Positions 1 to 8,974 of a DNA stretch of 64,000 nt are shown here, piece by piece; positions within the stretch are counted from its first letter, which is position 1; every line of letters starts with the position of its first letter. A program made the translations under genes and the position numbers. The notes below the pieces were generated by a model. That model did no database searches, had not been told where the DNA came from, and was given only the letters and a program-made list of their open reading frames with translations. The DNA comes from Thioalkalivibrio paradoxus (GTDB taxonomy: Bacteria > Pseudomonadota > Gammaproteobacteria > Ectothiorhodospirales > Ectothiorhodospiraceae), in assembly GCA_011390565.1 (NCBI GenBank), contig JAABSC010000007.1, forward strand, positions 1 through 64,000. The letters run 5' to 3'.

Positions 1-345
1 GTCCCCGTTGTCCTTGCGAAAATCGGCAATGGTCTTGAAGTCCGGCGTCAGACGTCCCGTCAACCACATCAACTCGACGTTACGCTGCGCCTCGCGCTCC
101 AGCCGCCGACTGGACTGGATCCGGTTCATGTACCCGTAGACGTACAGCTTCAGCAGCGTCGCCGGGTGATACCCCGGACGGCCGGTGGCCGGCGCTTCGG
201 TGGCAAAGCCCAGACCCCGCAGATCCAGCTCATCCACGAAGACATCGATGACCCGGGCCGCACTGTCCTCGGCCACATAGTCCTCCAATGTCTCCGGGAA
301 TAACGTGACCTGATTGCGCTGCGCACCTGCAATGAATCCGCTCAT
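1..345 (-). CDS. IS1182/IS5-like transposase, N-terminal part (cut by window edge)
   Basis: The open frame has no stop before the window edge and gives the first 115 residues, starting MSGFIAGAQRNQVTLFPETL. The sequence resembles the N-terminal DUF772-type domain of IS1182/IS5-group DDE transposases, including the GRPGYHPATLLKLYVYGYMN stretch and the following SSRRLEREAQRN and DFKTIADFRKDNG segments. The catalytic DDE part would lie outside the window, so I cannot tell whether the enzyme is intact. The start is the ATG at 343-345. Family assignment is from memory of the domain; the exact IS family is less sure than the transposase call. Confidence 0.85.
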   Translation of the reverse strand, partial: MSGFIAGAQRNQVTLFPETLEDYVAEDSAARVIDVFVDELDLRGLGFATEAPATGRPGYHPATLLKLYVYGYMNRIQSSRRLEREAQRNVELMWLTGRLTPDFKTIADFRKDNGD

Positions 346-404
346 CCGACGCCCCCCTCAGAACCTGTCCCATTTTACCGTGAGCGGAGTTTTCACACAG
401 TCTG
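346..404. mobile_element. Probable terminal region of the insertion sequence
   Basis: Just upstream of the transposase start, around 385-404, the top strand reads GGAGTTTTCACACAGTCTGG. Reversed, this gives an ACTGTGTGAAAAC-type end, which is common at the tips of this IS group. The exact boundary and the target-site duplication cannot be set without the other end, which is outside the window. Confidence 0.45.
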
Positions 405-606
405 GGTCGGCAACTGTCTCTCGACCAAGCAATCCGCAAGCGCTGGACCATCTTGCAGTCAGGAGGTTTTTAGCCGACGTAGCGTTGCGAGTACGTTTTC
501 GGTACCCCGGGGCCAAGCCATGGTCAGGAGATAGAAGCGCGGAGTCCCGCGTGGTGCGGAGCTTCGGGCGGTCACAAACCGCGTTGAGCGCGTTCGAGAC
601 TCCCGG
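405..606. other. Intergenic stretch without a recognised gene
   Basis: No convincing coding region is seen between the IS end and the tRNA-like repeats. Frames that cross it on both strands are short, have unlikely composition and run through the tRNA gene, so I read them as chance. Confidence 0.6.
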
Positions 607-774
607 TCTGGCGGAGAGAGAGGGATGGGCTCGCTGCGCTCGCCGCTGCTTCGCGGTCGAACCTTGTTTTTGATGTATCGAGGGTTCGAATCCTGTTTCA
701 TCAGATACGAAAAAGGGGCCACGAGGGCCCCTTTTTCGTATCTGGCGGAGAGAGAGGGATTCGAACCCTCGATA
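607..774. repeat. Broken direct and inverted copies of the tRNA-Ser 3' end
   Basis: A 20-bp stretch at 607-626 is an exact direct repeat of 741-760, which is the 3' end of the tRNA-Ser gene. A second piece, TATCGAGGGTTCGAATCC at 676-693, is an exact inverted copy of the T-arm region at 757-774. The two copies flank a long hairpin at 702-744. Short copies of a tRNA 3' end next to the intact tRNA are typical traces of past site-specific integration, but no integrase gene is present between or beside them. Confidence 0.7.
702..744. terminator. Bidirectional hairpin terminator of tRNA-Ser
   Basis: Two perfectly complementary 19-base arms (702-720 and 726-744) enclose a 5-base loop, with a run of A on one arm and T on the other. 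Read leftward it directly follows the tRNA CCA end and looks like a Rho-independent terminator; read rightward it would work the same way. Confidence 0.75.
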
Positions 775-833
775 CGGTTTTGCCGTATACACACTTTCCA
801 GGCGTGCGCCTTCAACCACTCGGCCACCTCTCC
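743..833 (-). tRNA. tRNA-Ser, anticodon GGA
   Basis: Reading leftward from 833, the sequence folds as a class II tRNA: acceptor GGAGAGG paired with TCTCTCC, D arm with GCCGAGTGGTTGAAGG, anticodon loop CTGGAAA giving GGA, a long variable arm, and a T arm with GGTTCGAATCC. The CCA end is encoded. It reads UCC/UCU serine codons. The 3' half is partly copied in the flanking repeats. Confidence 0.95.
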
Positions 834-922
834 GGATTTTCGGCGTGCGGGGCCTGGCCCCGCCAACGAAGCTGCGCAGGTTAAACCAGGGCCGGGCAAA
901 CCGCAATCGGCTGCACGGGACA

Positions 923-1258
923 TCATTTGCCACTGCCTGCTCCGGGCGGCAGGACGCCGGGAAACATCGTCACGTTGCTGCCCGGTGCCAGATCCCGAAT
1001 GCGCGCGCTGCCGATCTCGGCCACCTCGTCGATGCGGATCACGGCGTGCAGGGGAATGTGGAAACGTTCCACACCTTCGAATTCGTGGCGCAGGCGTTCC
1101 TCACCGGGGTCCACCACCAGCTTGCTGCGCTCACCGAACAGCAGATCCTCGATGGTGACGAAACCGTAAAGCGAATCCTGGTACACCTCCCGCGCGAACA
1201 TTTCGTAGACCTTGCCCTGGTTGACGAAGGTCACGCGGTAACGGGTCGTGTCATTCAT
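923..1258 (-). CDS. DUF1820 family protein
   Basis: A 111-residue soluble protein beginning MNDTTRYRVTFVNQGKVYEM, a start typical of the DUF1820 family, which is widespread in gammaproteobacteria and has no settled function. The central part (LYGFVTIEDLLFGE and a following DPGEERLRHEFEGVERFHIP segment) also fits. The last 15 residues are Gly/Pro-rich and probably disordered. It lies between tRNA-Ser and purU, all leftward, but the 45-base gap and absence of overlap give no strong sign of co-function. The product is unknown. Confidence 0.8.
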   Translation of the reverse strand: MNDTTRYRVTFVNQGKVYEMFAREVYQDSLYGFVTIEDLLFGERSKLVVDPGEERLRHEFEGVERFHIPLHAVIRIDEVAEIGSARIRDLAPGSNVTMFPGVLPPGAGSGK

Positions 1259-1303
1259 ACGCTCATCATGCGGGCGTGACGCGCAAATGCAAGCGTGCGG
1301 GCA

Positions 1304-2158
1304 TCAGTCGAACACGATCGTCTTGTTGCCGTGCGTCAGCACCCGGCCCTCGAGGTGATAGCGCAGCCCCCGGGACAGCACCCAGCGCTCCACGTCGCGA
1401 CCCTTGCGCACGAGGTCGGCCACCTGATCGTCGTGGCGGATGCGCGCGACGTCCTGCTCGATGATCGGACCCGCATCGAGATCTTCGGTCACGTAGTGGC
1501 AGGTCGCGCCGATCAGTTTCACGCCGCGGGCGAAGGCCTGGTGATACGGCCTCGCGCCCACGAAGGACGGCAGGAAGCTGTGATGGATGTTGATCAGCCG
1601 ATCACGGAACTCGGTGCACAGGGTGGGCGGGAGGATCTGCATGTAGCGCGCGAGCACAACCGTATCGGCTTCGAGCGCGCGCAGCCGCTGCTGCAACGTC
1701 GCGAATGCCGCCTCGCGGGTTTCACGGGTGACCGGGATGTGTTCGAACGGGATGCCGTAACACGCCGCAACCTCTTCGAGATCACGGTGGTTGGAGAGAA
1801 TAGCGGGAATCTCCATCGGCAGTTCGCCGGAGCGCCAGCGGGCAAGCAGGTCCGTCAGGCAGTGCGGTTCCCGGCTGACCAGGATCACCACCCGCGGCCG
1901 GGCCTCCGCGCGGGTCAGGGACCAGTTCATCCGAAGTTCCCCGGCGAGTTGTGAGAACTCCCGCGTCAAGGCCGCGTCGGCACCTTCCTTCAGCGAAAAC
2001 ACCCAGCGCATGAAGAACCAGCGCGCCTCGGTGTCCGTGTGCTGGGCGGCCTCGGTGATCCAGCCTTCGGCGTCCGCGATCAACCGGGCGACCCGGGCGA
2101 CGATCCCCATCTGGTCGGGGCAGGAGACAGTGAGGCGGAATTCGGCGCGGTCGGACAT
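1304..2158 (-). CDS. purU: Formyltetrahydrofolate deformylase
   Basis: Hydrolyses 10-formyltetrahydrofolate to formate and tetrahydrofolate, which balances one-carbon units and can feed formate to PurT. The 284-residue product has an N-terminal ACT domain (about residues 8-85, RLTVSCPDQMGIVARVARLI) and a C-terminal formyltransferase-fold domain (about 90-275). The HHSFLPSFVGARPYHQAF segment and DLDAGPIIEQD carry the catalytic His and Asp of the family. Length matches known PurU (about 280). The chosen ATG puts the ACT strand right at the N terminus; further upstream codons only add low-quality Arg-rich sequence. The Shine-Dalgarno is weak. Confidence 0.93.
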   Translation of the reverse strand: MSDRAEFRLTVSCPDQMGIVARVARLIADAEGWITEAAQHTDTEARWFFMRWVFSLKEGADAALTREFSQLAGELRMNWSLTRAEARPRVVILVSREPHCLTDLLARWRSGELPMEIPAILSNHRDLEEVAACYGIPFEHIPVTRETREAAFATLQQRLRALEADTVVLARYMQILPPTLCTEFRDRLINIHHSFLPSFVGARPYHQAFARGVKLIGATCHYVTEDLDAGPIIEQDVARIRHDDQVADLVRKGRDVERWVLSRGLRYHLEGRVLTHGNKTIVFD

Positions 2159-2297
2159 GGGCAAACTCAAGGTCTGTGTGCAGCACGCCAGTCTACTGCC
2201 TGAACAGGCACGGGATGAACCCCTTCCCGAAACAGCAACGCCCCGGCCGGTTCCGTGGCCAGGGCGCCGTGGTTGCGAGCGTCCGAGCCGGACGCGC

Positions 2298-3365
2298 TCA
2301 GCTGCGCTTGTCGATCCACTGCCCGATCGAGGGCGGGACTTCCTTCTGCGCCCGACCCGAGACATAGATGCCGATATGACCGCCCTTGAAGGAGATCTCG
2401 GTGTAGTCGCGCGTCCCCACGAGCTTTTTCAGTGCCTTGGAGGCGTCGGGGGGCACCAGGTGATCTTCGGTCGCAAAGATATTGAGCACGGGCATGGTGA
2501 CATTCTTCAGGTTGACCTCGTGTGGCCCGATCTGCAGCCCCCCGTTAACCAGCTTGTTCTCCTGGTAGAAGTCTTTCAGGAACTGCCGGTAGGCCTCTCC
2601 CGCCTGATCGGGGCTGTCGAAAATCCATTTCTCCATGCGCAGGAAGTTGGCCACCTGCGTCGGATTGTCGAGCACGTCGATCATGTCCAGGTATTTCTGC
2701 CCGATCAATCGATAGGGTTTCAGGTTCAGGAAAGTCCAGTTCAGCATCTCGCCGGGAATGTTGCCGAGCGTATCGACGGTGAGGTCGACATCCAGGTAAC
2801 GAACCCAGTTGGACAGCATGTTGTCCGGGGTCTGGAAATCGACCGGGGTCACCATCGTCACCAGATTGGCCACCTTGTCCGGATGGGTCGCCGCATAGCA
2901 CAGGCTGAAGGTGCCGCCCTGGCAGATGCCGAGCACGTTGATCGCATCCAGGCGGTGCCGTTTGCGGATCACGTCGACGCAGCGATCGAGATACCCGTTG
3001 ATGTAGTCATCCAGCGTGAGGTAGCGGTCGGCCCGGTCCGGATAGCCCCAGTCGATCAGGTACACGTCCATGCCGGCATCGAGCAGGCCGCGGACGGTCG
3101 AGCGGTTTTCCTGCAGGTCGGCCATGTACGGCCGGTTCACCAGCGCGTAGACGATCAGTACGGGCACGGGGTTCTGGACCACGCTGGCGGGCGCCTGGAA
3201 GCGATAGAGGACCATCTTGTCCTCTTCGTAGATGGCTTCCTTCGGGGTCACGCCCGTCGTGATTTCTTCGACATCCATCAGGTTCTGGATGCCGTGGGTG
3301 AGCTTGTTCTGGAAGGTCGTCAGCTCGTCGAGGGCTTCGTCGGGTCGAATCTGAATCGGGGTCAT
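2298..3365 (-). CDS. phaC: Class III PHA synthase catalytic subunit PhaC
   Basis: Polymerises (R)-3-hydroxyacyl-CoA, mainly 3-hydroxybutyryl-CoA, into PHA on the granule surface, as a complex with PhaE. The 355 residues match class III PhaC (about 355) rather than the 560-residue class I enzyme. The alpha/beta-hydrolase lipase-like box GICQGG holds the nucleophile Cys148; Asp301 (FATEDHLVPP) and His330 (FKGGHIG) complete the triad at spacing seen in the purple sulfur bacterial enzyme. Its ATG overlaps the phaE stop by four bases (ATGA), so the two subunits are translationally coupled. Confidence 0.97.
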   Translation of the reverse strand: MTPIQIRPDEALDELTTFQNKLTHGIQNLMDVEEITTGVTPKEAIYEEDKMVLYRFQAPASVVQNPVPVLIVYALVNRPYMADLQENRSTVRGLLDAGMDVYLIDWGYPDRADRYLTLDDYINGYLDRCVDVIRKRHRLDAINVLGICQGGTFSLCYAATHPDKVANLVTMVTPVDFQTPDNMLSNWVRYLDVDLTVDTLGNIPGEMLNWTFLNLKPYRLIGQKYLDMIDVLDNPTQVANFLRMEKWIFDSPDQAGEAYRQFLKDFYQENKLVNGGLQIGPHEVNLKNVTMPVLNIFATEDHLVPPDASKALKKLVGTRDYTEISFKGGHIGIYVSGRAQKEVPPSIGQWIDKRS

Positions 3366-4645
3366 GACTGGGTTTTCCTCCGGGTGGTGCCGGTCTTCCG
3401 TGTCGTGCCCCCAGTCGCGCCGGGGGCAGGCTTGCTGGCAGGCTTCGCTGCCGCTCGGGTCTTGGTCGCAGCGGGTTTCGCGGGGGTCTTGGAGCCAGCC
3501 GCCTTCGTACGGGCCTTGGTGGCGGCGGGTTTCGCGGGCGTGACGTCCGACTGCGTCGCCGGAGCGGGCTTCTCCTGCAGCTTCTTCACAGCTTCGCGCA
3601 GGGTATCCAGCTCCTGACGCAGCGCCTCCACCTCGGAGACCACACCTGCCATACCGTCCAGCTCCGCTCGCATGCTCTCGGCCTCGGCAGACAGCTTGCG
3701 GAAATCGTTGCGGAAATCGTGCAGTCGGCGCTGAAGCCCGCTGATTTCCGTGCGGGTCGGCATGTTCATGGCTTCCAGGCTTTCGTCCACCAACCGCGCG
3801 CCCTGCTGTTTGACGGCCATCAGGGCATTGACCATCTCGCCATACCGCTTGGCATAGTCATCGGACATGGCGTACTCGGCGTACACCTCTTCGCAGGCGT
3901 CGACCCAGATGTTGTATACCTGCCGCACGGAGTTCACCGGCCCGGAATCGGCCGCGGTCGTCTCCAGGCGCTTCTGGAATGTCTCCAGCGATTTCTGGCC
4001 CAGTGCGCCGAATCCCGCCTGATACTGGCCCATCGCCTTTTCATATTCCATCACGAGCCGGCCGAATTTCTGGTACTGCTCCTGGTATTCGCGACCGTAG
4101 CCGATCGCCGGGGCCGAGAGAAAACGGTCCATCTGGGCGCGCATATCGCCCGGGACATCGCCTTCGAAAGCCTTGAGGAAATCACCGGGAACCGGCGAGC
4201 CGGCCGACATCGTGCGCGAGAACGTATCGAACGGAAGGTCCCAGAACGCCGTGGCGCCACGCCCCGTCTTTCCGGCCAGCCCCATCGCCGCCAACGGGTT
4301 CATGCCCTGTCCACCCTTGGCAAACGCATCGGAGAGGGTCCGCATCCAGTTCTGGACCATGTCCGAGACATCCCCGGAGGTCGTGGGCTTGCTGAGTCCC
4401 TCGGCCATCGCAAAATAGTTCTTGCCCAGGTTGACCAGCTGGCTGAAGACGTCCTGTGCGGGCTTCGGTGCCGAAGGGGAGACCGCTTTCCACCACTGCT
4501 CCATCGCGTCCGCCCACGGATTCGCCGGTTCGCGGGAACCGGACATGGCGGTATCGAGGCCGCGTTGTGCCATCTCCGTCCAGGCGTCCCAGTAACGCTT
4601 CTGTGCTTCCAGCCACCGATCGGCGGTCGTTTCGGAATCAGACAT
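3362..4645 (-). CDS. phaE: Class III PHA synthase accessory subunit PhaE
   Basis: PhaE binds and activates PhaC. The 427-residue product starts MSDSETTADRWLEAQKRYWDAW, a typical PhaE N terminus, with a strong AGGAG upstream. The body is largely helical, and residues about 310-365 look coiled-coil. The last 70 residues are unusual: repeated PAKPAATK/TRAAAKPASKPA blocks, rich in Lys, Ala and Pro, like histone H1 or phasin-type DNA-binding tails. Many PhaE proteins are shorter (about 360), so the extra length is this tail. A promoter with TACTAT (4727-4732, minus strand) lies upstream, with a PhaR-like box just behind it. Confidence 0.92.
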   Translation of the reverse strand: MSDSETTADRWLEAQKRYWDAWTEMAQRGLDTAMSGSREPANPWADAMEQWWKAVSPSAPKPAQDVFSQLVNLGKNYFAMAEGLSKPTTSGDVSDMVQNWMRTLSDAFAKGGQGMNPLAAMGLAGKTGRGATAFWDLPFDTFSRTMSAGSPVPGDFLKAFEGDVPGDMRAQMDRFLSAPAIGYGREYQEQYQKFGRLVMEYEKAMGQYQAGFGALGQKSLETFQKRLETTAADSGPVNSVRQVYNIWVDACEEVYAEYAMSDDYAKRYGEMVNALMAVKQQGARLVDESLEAMNMPTRTEISGLQRRLHDFRNDFRKLSAEAESMRAELDGMAGVVSEVEALRQELDTLREAVKKLQEKPAPATQSDVTPAKPAATKARTKAAGSKTPAKPAATKTRAAAKPASKPAPGATGGTTRKTGTTRRKTQS

Positions 4646-4726
4646 CTCGGTCTCCTGATGGGCTCCGCGCAACGGCGGGCGTGCATGGCATGCTTGGATT
4701 CTAGAACCTTGGCTGGATAGTAGCAC

Positions 4727-4791
4727 GGAATTTGTGCACTGCACCATAACGAAACGGCCACATTGGGTCGTGCGGCGCAGCATGCCATAAT
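4727..4791. promoter_or_regulatory. Divergent phaE/phaA promoter region with putative PhaR box
   Basis: For phaA, TTGGGT (4763-4768), 17 bases, then CATAAT (4786-4791) makes a reasonable sigma70 promoter. For phaE, the minus strand carries a TACTAT -10 at 4727-4732. Between them at 4736-4751 lies GCACTGCACCATAACG, which differs at one base from a box in the phasin promoter (6745-6760). TGC/GCA-rich sites are the known targets of PhaR regulators, so this is a likely PhaR operator shared by three PHA transcription units. Confidence 0.55.
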
Positions 4792-4862
4792 CCGCTGGAT
4801 ATCGACCCGCTCGCCTTCATTGACGACAAAACCGTTGCGGGCACCTAGAGGAGAGGCATGAG

Positions 4863-6050
<1,188 letters not shown>

Positions 6051-6148
6051 TCCGGCCTTCGGCCCCGGCCTCGCGCCGGGGCGTCGTTCACCGGCAAATC
6101 CCGCTATGATTGAGGTGTTGTATCCATGAAGAAGCATTGGGGTGTGCC

Positions 6149-6631
6149 GTGACCGAGCAACGGCTGATCAAGAAGTACCCGAACCGGCGCCTCTATGACA
6201 CCGAGGAAAGCCGCTACATCACATTGGCGGACGTGCAGCGCCTCATGCTGAACGGAACGGACGTGAAGGTCATCGACACCCAAAGTGGCGAGGACATCAC
6301 GCGCGGCATCCTGATCCAGATCATCACGGAACAGGAGGCGGGTGGAAATCCGCTGTTCACCACCGACATGCTCACCCGATTCATCCGCTTCTACGACGAG
6401 TCGGCACAGGATGCATTTTCCAGCTTTCTCGAACAGACCCTGAAACTCTACAGCGAGCAGCAGGAGCAGTTGCGTGCCCAGATGGACCAGATCGTCTCAG
6501 GGCCCGCAGTCGATACCTGGACGGAACTGGCGGAGCGCAACATGGACCTGTGGCGCGAAATGCAGAACAGCTTTTTGCAAACTGCGGGGCTGAAACCCGG
6601 AAAGCCGTCCTCCCGGCCCCGAGACGAGTAA
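6149..6631 (+). CDS. phaR: PHA synthesis repressor PhaR
   Basis: PhaR binds both PHA granules and DNA and represses phasin genes until polymer is present. The N-terminal PHB/PHA accumulation regulator DNA-binding domain is clear (residues about 4-65, LIKKYPNRRLYDTEESRYIT), followed by a PHB_acc domain (FTTDMLTRFIRFYDESAQ). The GTG start gives the family N terminus (TEQRLIKKYPNRR); an upstream TTG in frame adds an unlikely Cys-rich extension. The gene is followed by a 10-bp GC-rich stem-loop. It probably controls the boxes at 4736 and 6745. Confidence 0.92.
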   Translation: MTEQRLIKKYPNRRLYDTEESRYITLADVQRLMLNGTDVKVIDTQSGEDITRGILIQIITEQEAGGNPLFTTDMLTRFIRFYDESAQDAFSSFLEQTLKLYSEQQEQLRAQMDQIVSGPAVDTWTELAERNMDLWREMQNSFLQTAGLKPGKPSSRPRDE

Positions 6632-6633
6632 CC

Positions 6634-6660
6634 GGCACCGGGGACAGGCCCCCCGGTGCC
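6634..6660 (+). terminator. GC-rich stem-loop after phaR
   Basis: GGCACCGGGG (6634-6643) pairs perfectly with CCCCGGTGCC (6651-6660) around a 7-base loop. It starts three bases after the phaR stop. No T-run follows, so it is a weak terminator or an mRNA-stabilising hairpin. Confidence 0.45.
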
Positions 6661-6699
6661 ATGCGGCTTGACCCACCCTGAAAAGCGCGCGGACGACGC

Positions 6700-6760
6700 T
6701 TGACAAGAGCGGCCTGGCCTCCTATGCTGCAATGCAACAATGCTGCACCGCACCATAACG
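6700..6760 (+). promoter_or_regulatory. Phasin promoter with PhaR-type operator
   Basis: A strong sigma70 promoter: consensus TTGACA at 6700-6705, 17-base spacer, TATGCT at 6723-6728. Immediately downstream is a TGC-rich stretch ending in GCACCGCACCATAACG (6745-6760), which matches 15 of 16 bases of the box between phaE and phaA. The box overlaps the start-site region, a good place for a repressor to block transcription. Confidence 0.7.
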
Positions 6761-6790
6761 GCGTGGTGGCATTCGCCAGGAGATTGAATC

Positions 6791-7180
6791 ATGCAAAACC
6801 AGATCTTTGATGACTATAATGAAATGGCTCAGGGCGCTTTCGAAGCGATGCGCAAGCTCGGCGAAATCAACATGCGTGCCAGTGAGCGTCTGTTCCAGCA
6901 ACAGATGGACCTGACCAACACGATGCTGTCGACGAGTGCCAAGGGCATGGAAGGCGTGACCAAGGCCAAGGGTTACCAGGAACTGGCCACCACGCAGGCC
7001 AAGCTGGCCCAGGATTACGGCCAGGAGTATCTGAAAAGCTACCGTGACGCGGTGGAAGTCCTGACCGAGGCCCGCGATGCCGCTGCCGAGGTCGTGGATC
7101 AGCAAATGCAGGTTGCCAGCAAGAACATGCAGGCCACCGGCGAAACCATCAAGAAGGCCGCGGCCAAAGCCGCTGCCTGA
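6791..7180 (+). CDS. phaP: Phasin family protein
   Basis: Small amphipathic protein (129 residues) that coats PHA granules. It starts MQNQIFDDYNEMAQGAFEAM and is almost wholly helical, with the heptad-like pattern of Phasin_2 proteins, and ends in an Ala/Lys tail (IKKAAAKAAA). It lies between phaR and phaB with its own strong promoter and a likely PhaR operator, which is how phasin genes are usually controlled. Symbol by family and context. Confidence 0.88.
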   Translation: MQNQIFDDYNEMAQGAFEAMRKLGEINMRASERLFQQQMDLTNTMLSTSAKGMEGVTKAKGYQELATTQAKLAQDYGQEYLKSYRDAVEVLTEARDAAAEVVDQQMQVASKNMQATGETIKKAAAKAAA

Positions 7181-7206
7181 CGATAAACCGGCCACGAGCC
7201 GCCGGA

Positions 7207-7225
7207 GGGGGCGCTGGGCGCCCCC
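7207..7225 (+). terminator. Stem-loop between phasin and phaB
   Basis: GGGGGCGC and GCGCCCCC form an 8-bp stem around TGG, followed by only three T. It could act as a partial terminator or mRNA 3' stabiliser, making phasin transcript more abundant than phaB. Confidence 0.5.
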
Positions 7226-7264
7226 TTTCCGCGTTGTGCCACGGGCCGCCAAACGGGAGGATGC

Positions 7265-8011
7265 ATGGCTGCACGTATAGCGTTGGTCACTGGGGGTATC
7301 GGTGGAATCGGTTCGGCGATCTGCCTCGAGCTGGCCGAGAGAGGTTTCAAGGTCGTCGCAGGCTACTACCCGGCAGAAAAGGATCTGGCCGAGGAGTGGC
7401 AGAAGAAACAGGCCGCGGAGGGCCACGAGTTCGAGATCGCCTCCGGTGACGTGTCTTCGTTCGAGGACTCGCAGAAAATGGCGCAGGACATCGTTTCCCG
7501 AATCGGGCCCATCGATGTGCTGGTCAACTGCGCGGGGATCACGCGCGACAAGACTTTCAAAAAGATGGAACCCGACCAGTGGCGTGCGGTGATCAGCACG
7601 AACCTGGACAGTCTGTTCAACGTGACCCGCCAGGTTGTGGACGGCATGACCGAGCGCGGTTGGGGCCGGATCGTGAACATCTCTTCCGTGAACGGTCAGC
7701 GCGGGCAGTTCGGGCAGACGAACTATTCCGCCGCCAAGGCGGGCGCGCACGGGTTTAGCATGGCGCTGGCCCAGGAGGTCGCACGCAAGGGCGTGACGGT
7801 GAATACCATCTCCCCCGGCTACATCGCGACCGAGATGACCCAGGCCATTGCCGAGGAAGTCCGCGCACAGATCGTCGCGCAGGTTCCGATGGCACGCATG
7901 GGCACCCCGGAAGAGGTCGCGTACCTGGTCGGGATTCTCTGCGACGACCGCGCTGGCTACATCACGGGCGCGAACTACGAGGTCAACGGTGGCCTGTTCA
8001 TGAGCTTCTGA
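7265..8011 (+). CDS. phaB: Acetoacetyl-CoA reductase
   Basis: NADPH-dependent reduction of acetoacetyl-CoA to (R)-3-hydroxybutyryl-CoA, the monomer for PhaC. It is a 248-residue short-chain dehydrogenase/reductase: glycine-rich TGGIGGIG at 9-16, NCAG at 88-91, catalytic Ser140/141, Tyr154 and Lys158 (YSAAK), and the ending YEVNGGLFMSF typical of PhaB. A GGGAGGA ribosome site precedes the ATG. With phaA and phaEC it completes the PHB pathway. Confidence 0.95.
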   Translation: MAARIALVTGGIGGIGSAICLELAERGFKVVAGYYPAEKDLAEEWQKKQAAEGHEFEIASGDVSSFEDSQKMAQDIVSRIGPIDVLVNCAGITRDKTFKKMEPDQWRAVISTNLDSLFNVTRQVVDGMTERGWGRIVNISSVNGQRGQFGQTNYSAAKAGAHGFSMALAQEVARKGVTVNTISPGYIATEMTQAIAEEVRAQIVAQVPMARMGTPEEVAYLVGILCDDRAGYITGANYEVNGGLFMSF

Positions 8012-8055
8012 TCCCTCGTTCGAATCCCGGGGAAACCCGGGGCGTCCGATACCCG

Positions 8056-8085
8056 CCGGTGGTCACCATGCCACCGGTTTTTTTT
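8056..8085 (+). terminator. Rho-independent terminator after phaB
   Basis: CCGGTGG (8056-8062) pairs with CCACCGG (8071-8077), followed by eight T. This ends the rightward PHA transcripts. Confidence 0.85.
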
Positions 8086-8294
8086 CGCCCGAAAAGGGAT
8101 GTTATCGGATGCATGCGGCACCCCCATTTCTCAAATTCGGTCATTTTTGTTTAATTGTGATTGAAATTCAGTGAATCGTCGGCCATGCTCCAGCTAACTC
8201 ACAATAGAGATTCGGGCCGCAAACAGATGATTCCCAATGATTCACGTGCACTCTTGGAAGAGAACGCTCGTTTCGGGCCTACGTCGTGCTGCCG

Positions 8295-8966
8295 ATGAAA
8301 AACGGGGCCACGGCGACACGACAGGGCTTCAGTCTGATCGAGCTGATGGTGGCGATGGCGATCGTGGCGGTTCTGGCGACGCTCGCGTTGCCGGCCTACT
8401 CGGCCTACGTGAACCGGGCAAAAATGACCGAGGGCATCGTGCACCTCTCCGCCGCCAAGACCTCGATCGCCGAGTTTCTCGCGAATCATTCGCGCTTGCC
8501 CAGCGTGGACGAAGTGTCCGAAACCTTGCCCAGCGGCCCAGTGAGCGCCTACATCGCACGTATCGAGGCCGAGGTCGTGGGTACAACCGGCTCGAGCGAC
8601 AATGCTGCACCGGTCGACACTGCCCCCGTCGATGAGGCGACCCAACCCGGACCCGTCGCGGGCCGCGGCCCTCCAGCCAATGCGCCCGCTCATGGCTGGC
8701 GTGCCCAAGACAACCGCCTCGTGACGCGGAGTCCGCCCGTTCCGGTCGCAAATGCAGCCCCGGTCGAGCCGACGCCCGCCACCGAATCGGCACTGCGTCT
8801 GGTGGCTCAGATGAATCCCGACGCGTTCATGGGGATGCGGGCCGACGAAAACGACCGTTTGATGCTCGAAGCACAGTGGGTGGGGGGTTCCCTGCAGTGG
8901 TCGTGCAAACCCCACCCCGACCGCGGCGTGCGGCCCGACTGGCTGCCCGCGAGTTGCCGCCCCTGA
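8295..8966 (+). CDS. Type IV pilin-like prepilin with Pro/Ala-rich insert
   Basis: The N terminus has a prepilin peptidase site (TRQG|FSLIELMVAMAIVAVLATLALPAYSAY would be the helix; Glu5 after cleavage is present). The C terminus, with a Trp-x-Cys and a Cys near the end (SLQWSCKPHP ... LPASCRP), resembles the disulfide-bounded D region of major pilins. Between them lies a Pro/Ala/Val-rich, low-complexity segment of roughly 70 residues (about 100-170), making it 223 residues instead of about 140-160. No other pilus genes are adjacent. The ATG at 8295 is preferred; a GTG nine bases upstream is possible. An AT-rich leader (about 8120-8180) may hold its promoter. Pilin or pseudopilin; exact role unknown. 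Confidence 0.75.
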   Translation: MKNGATATRQGFSLIELMVAMAIVAVLATLALPAYSAYVNRAKMTEGIVHLSAAKTSIAEFLANHSRLPSVDEVSETLPSGPVSAYIARIEAEVVGTTGSSDNAAPVDTAPVDEATQPGPVAGRGPPANAPAHGWRAQDNRLVTRSPPVPVANAAPVEPTPATESALRLVAQMNPDAFMGMRADENDRLMLEAQWVGGSLQWSCKPHPDRGVRPDWLPASCRP

Positions 8967-8974
8967 ACGAGCCT

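Noticed and set aside
358..1158. Several long frames over the tRNA-Ser gene, in both directions
   Set aside because: They read through the tRNA and its repeats, have Arg/Ser-rich composition, and look like the tRNA-derived artefacts that appear in many genome annotations.
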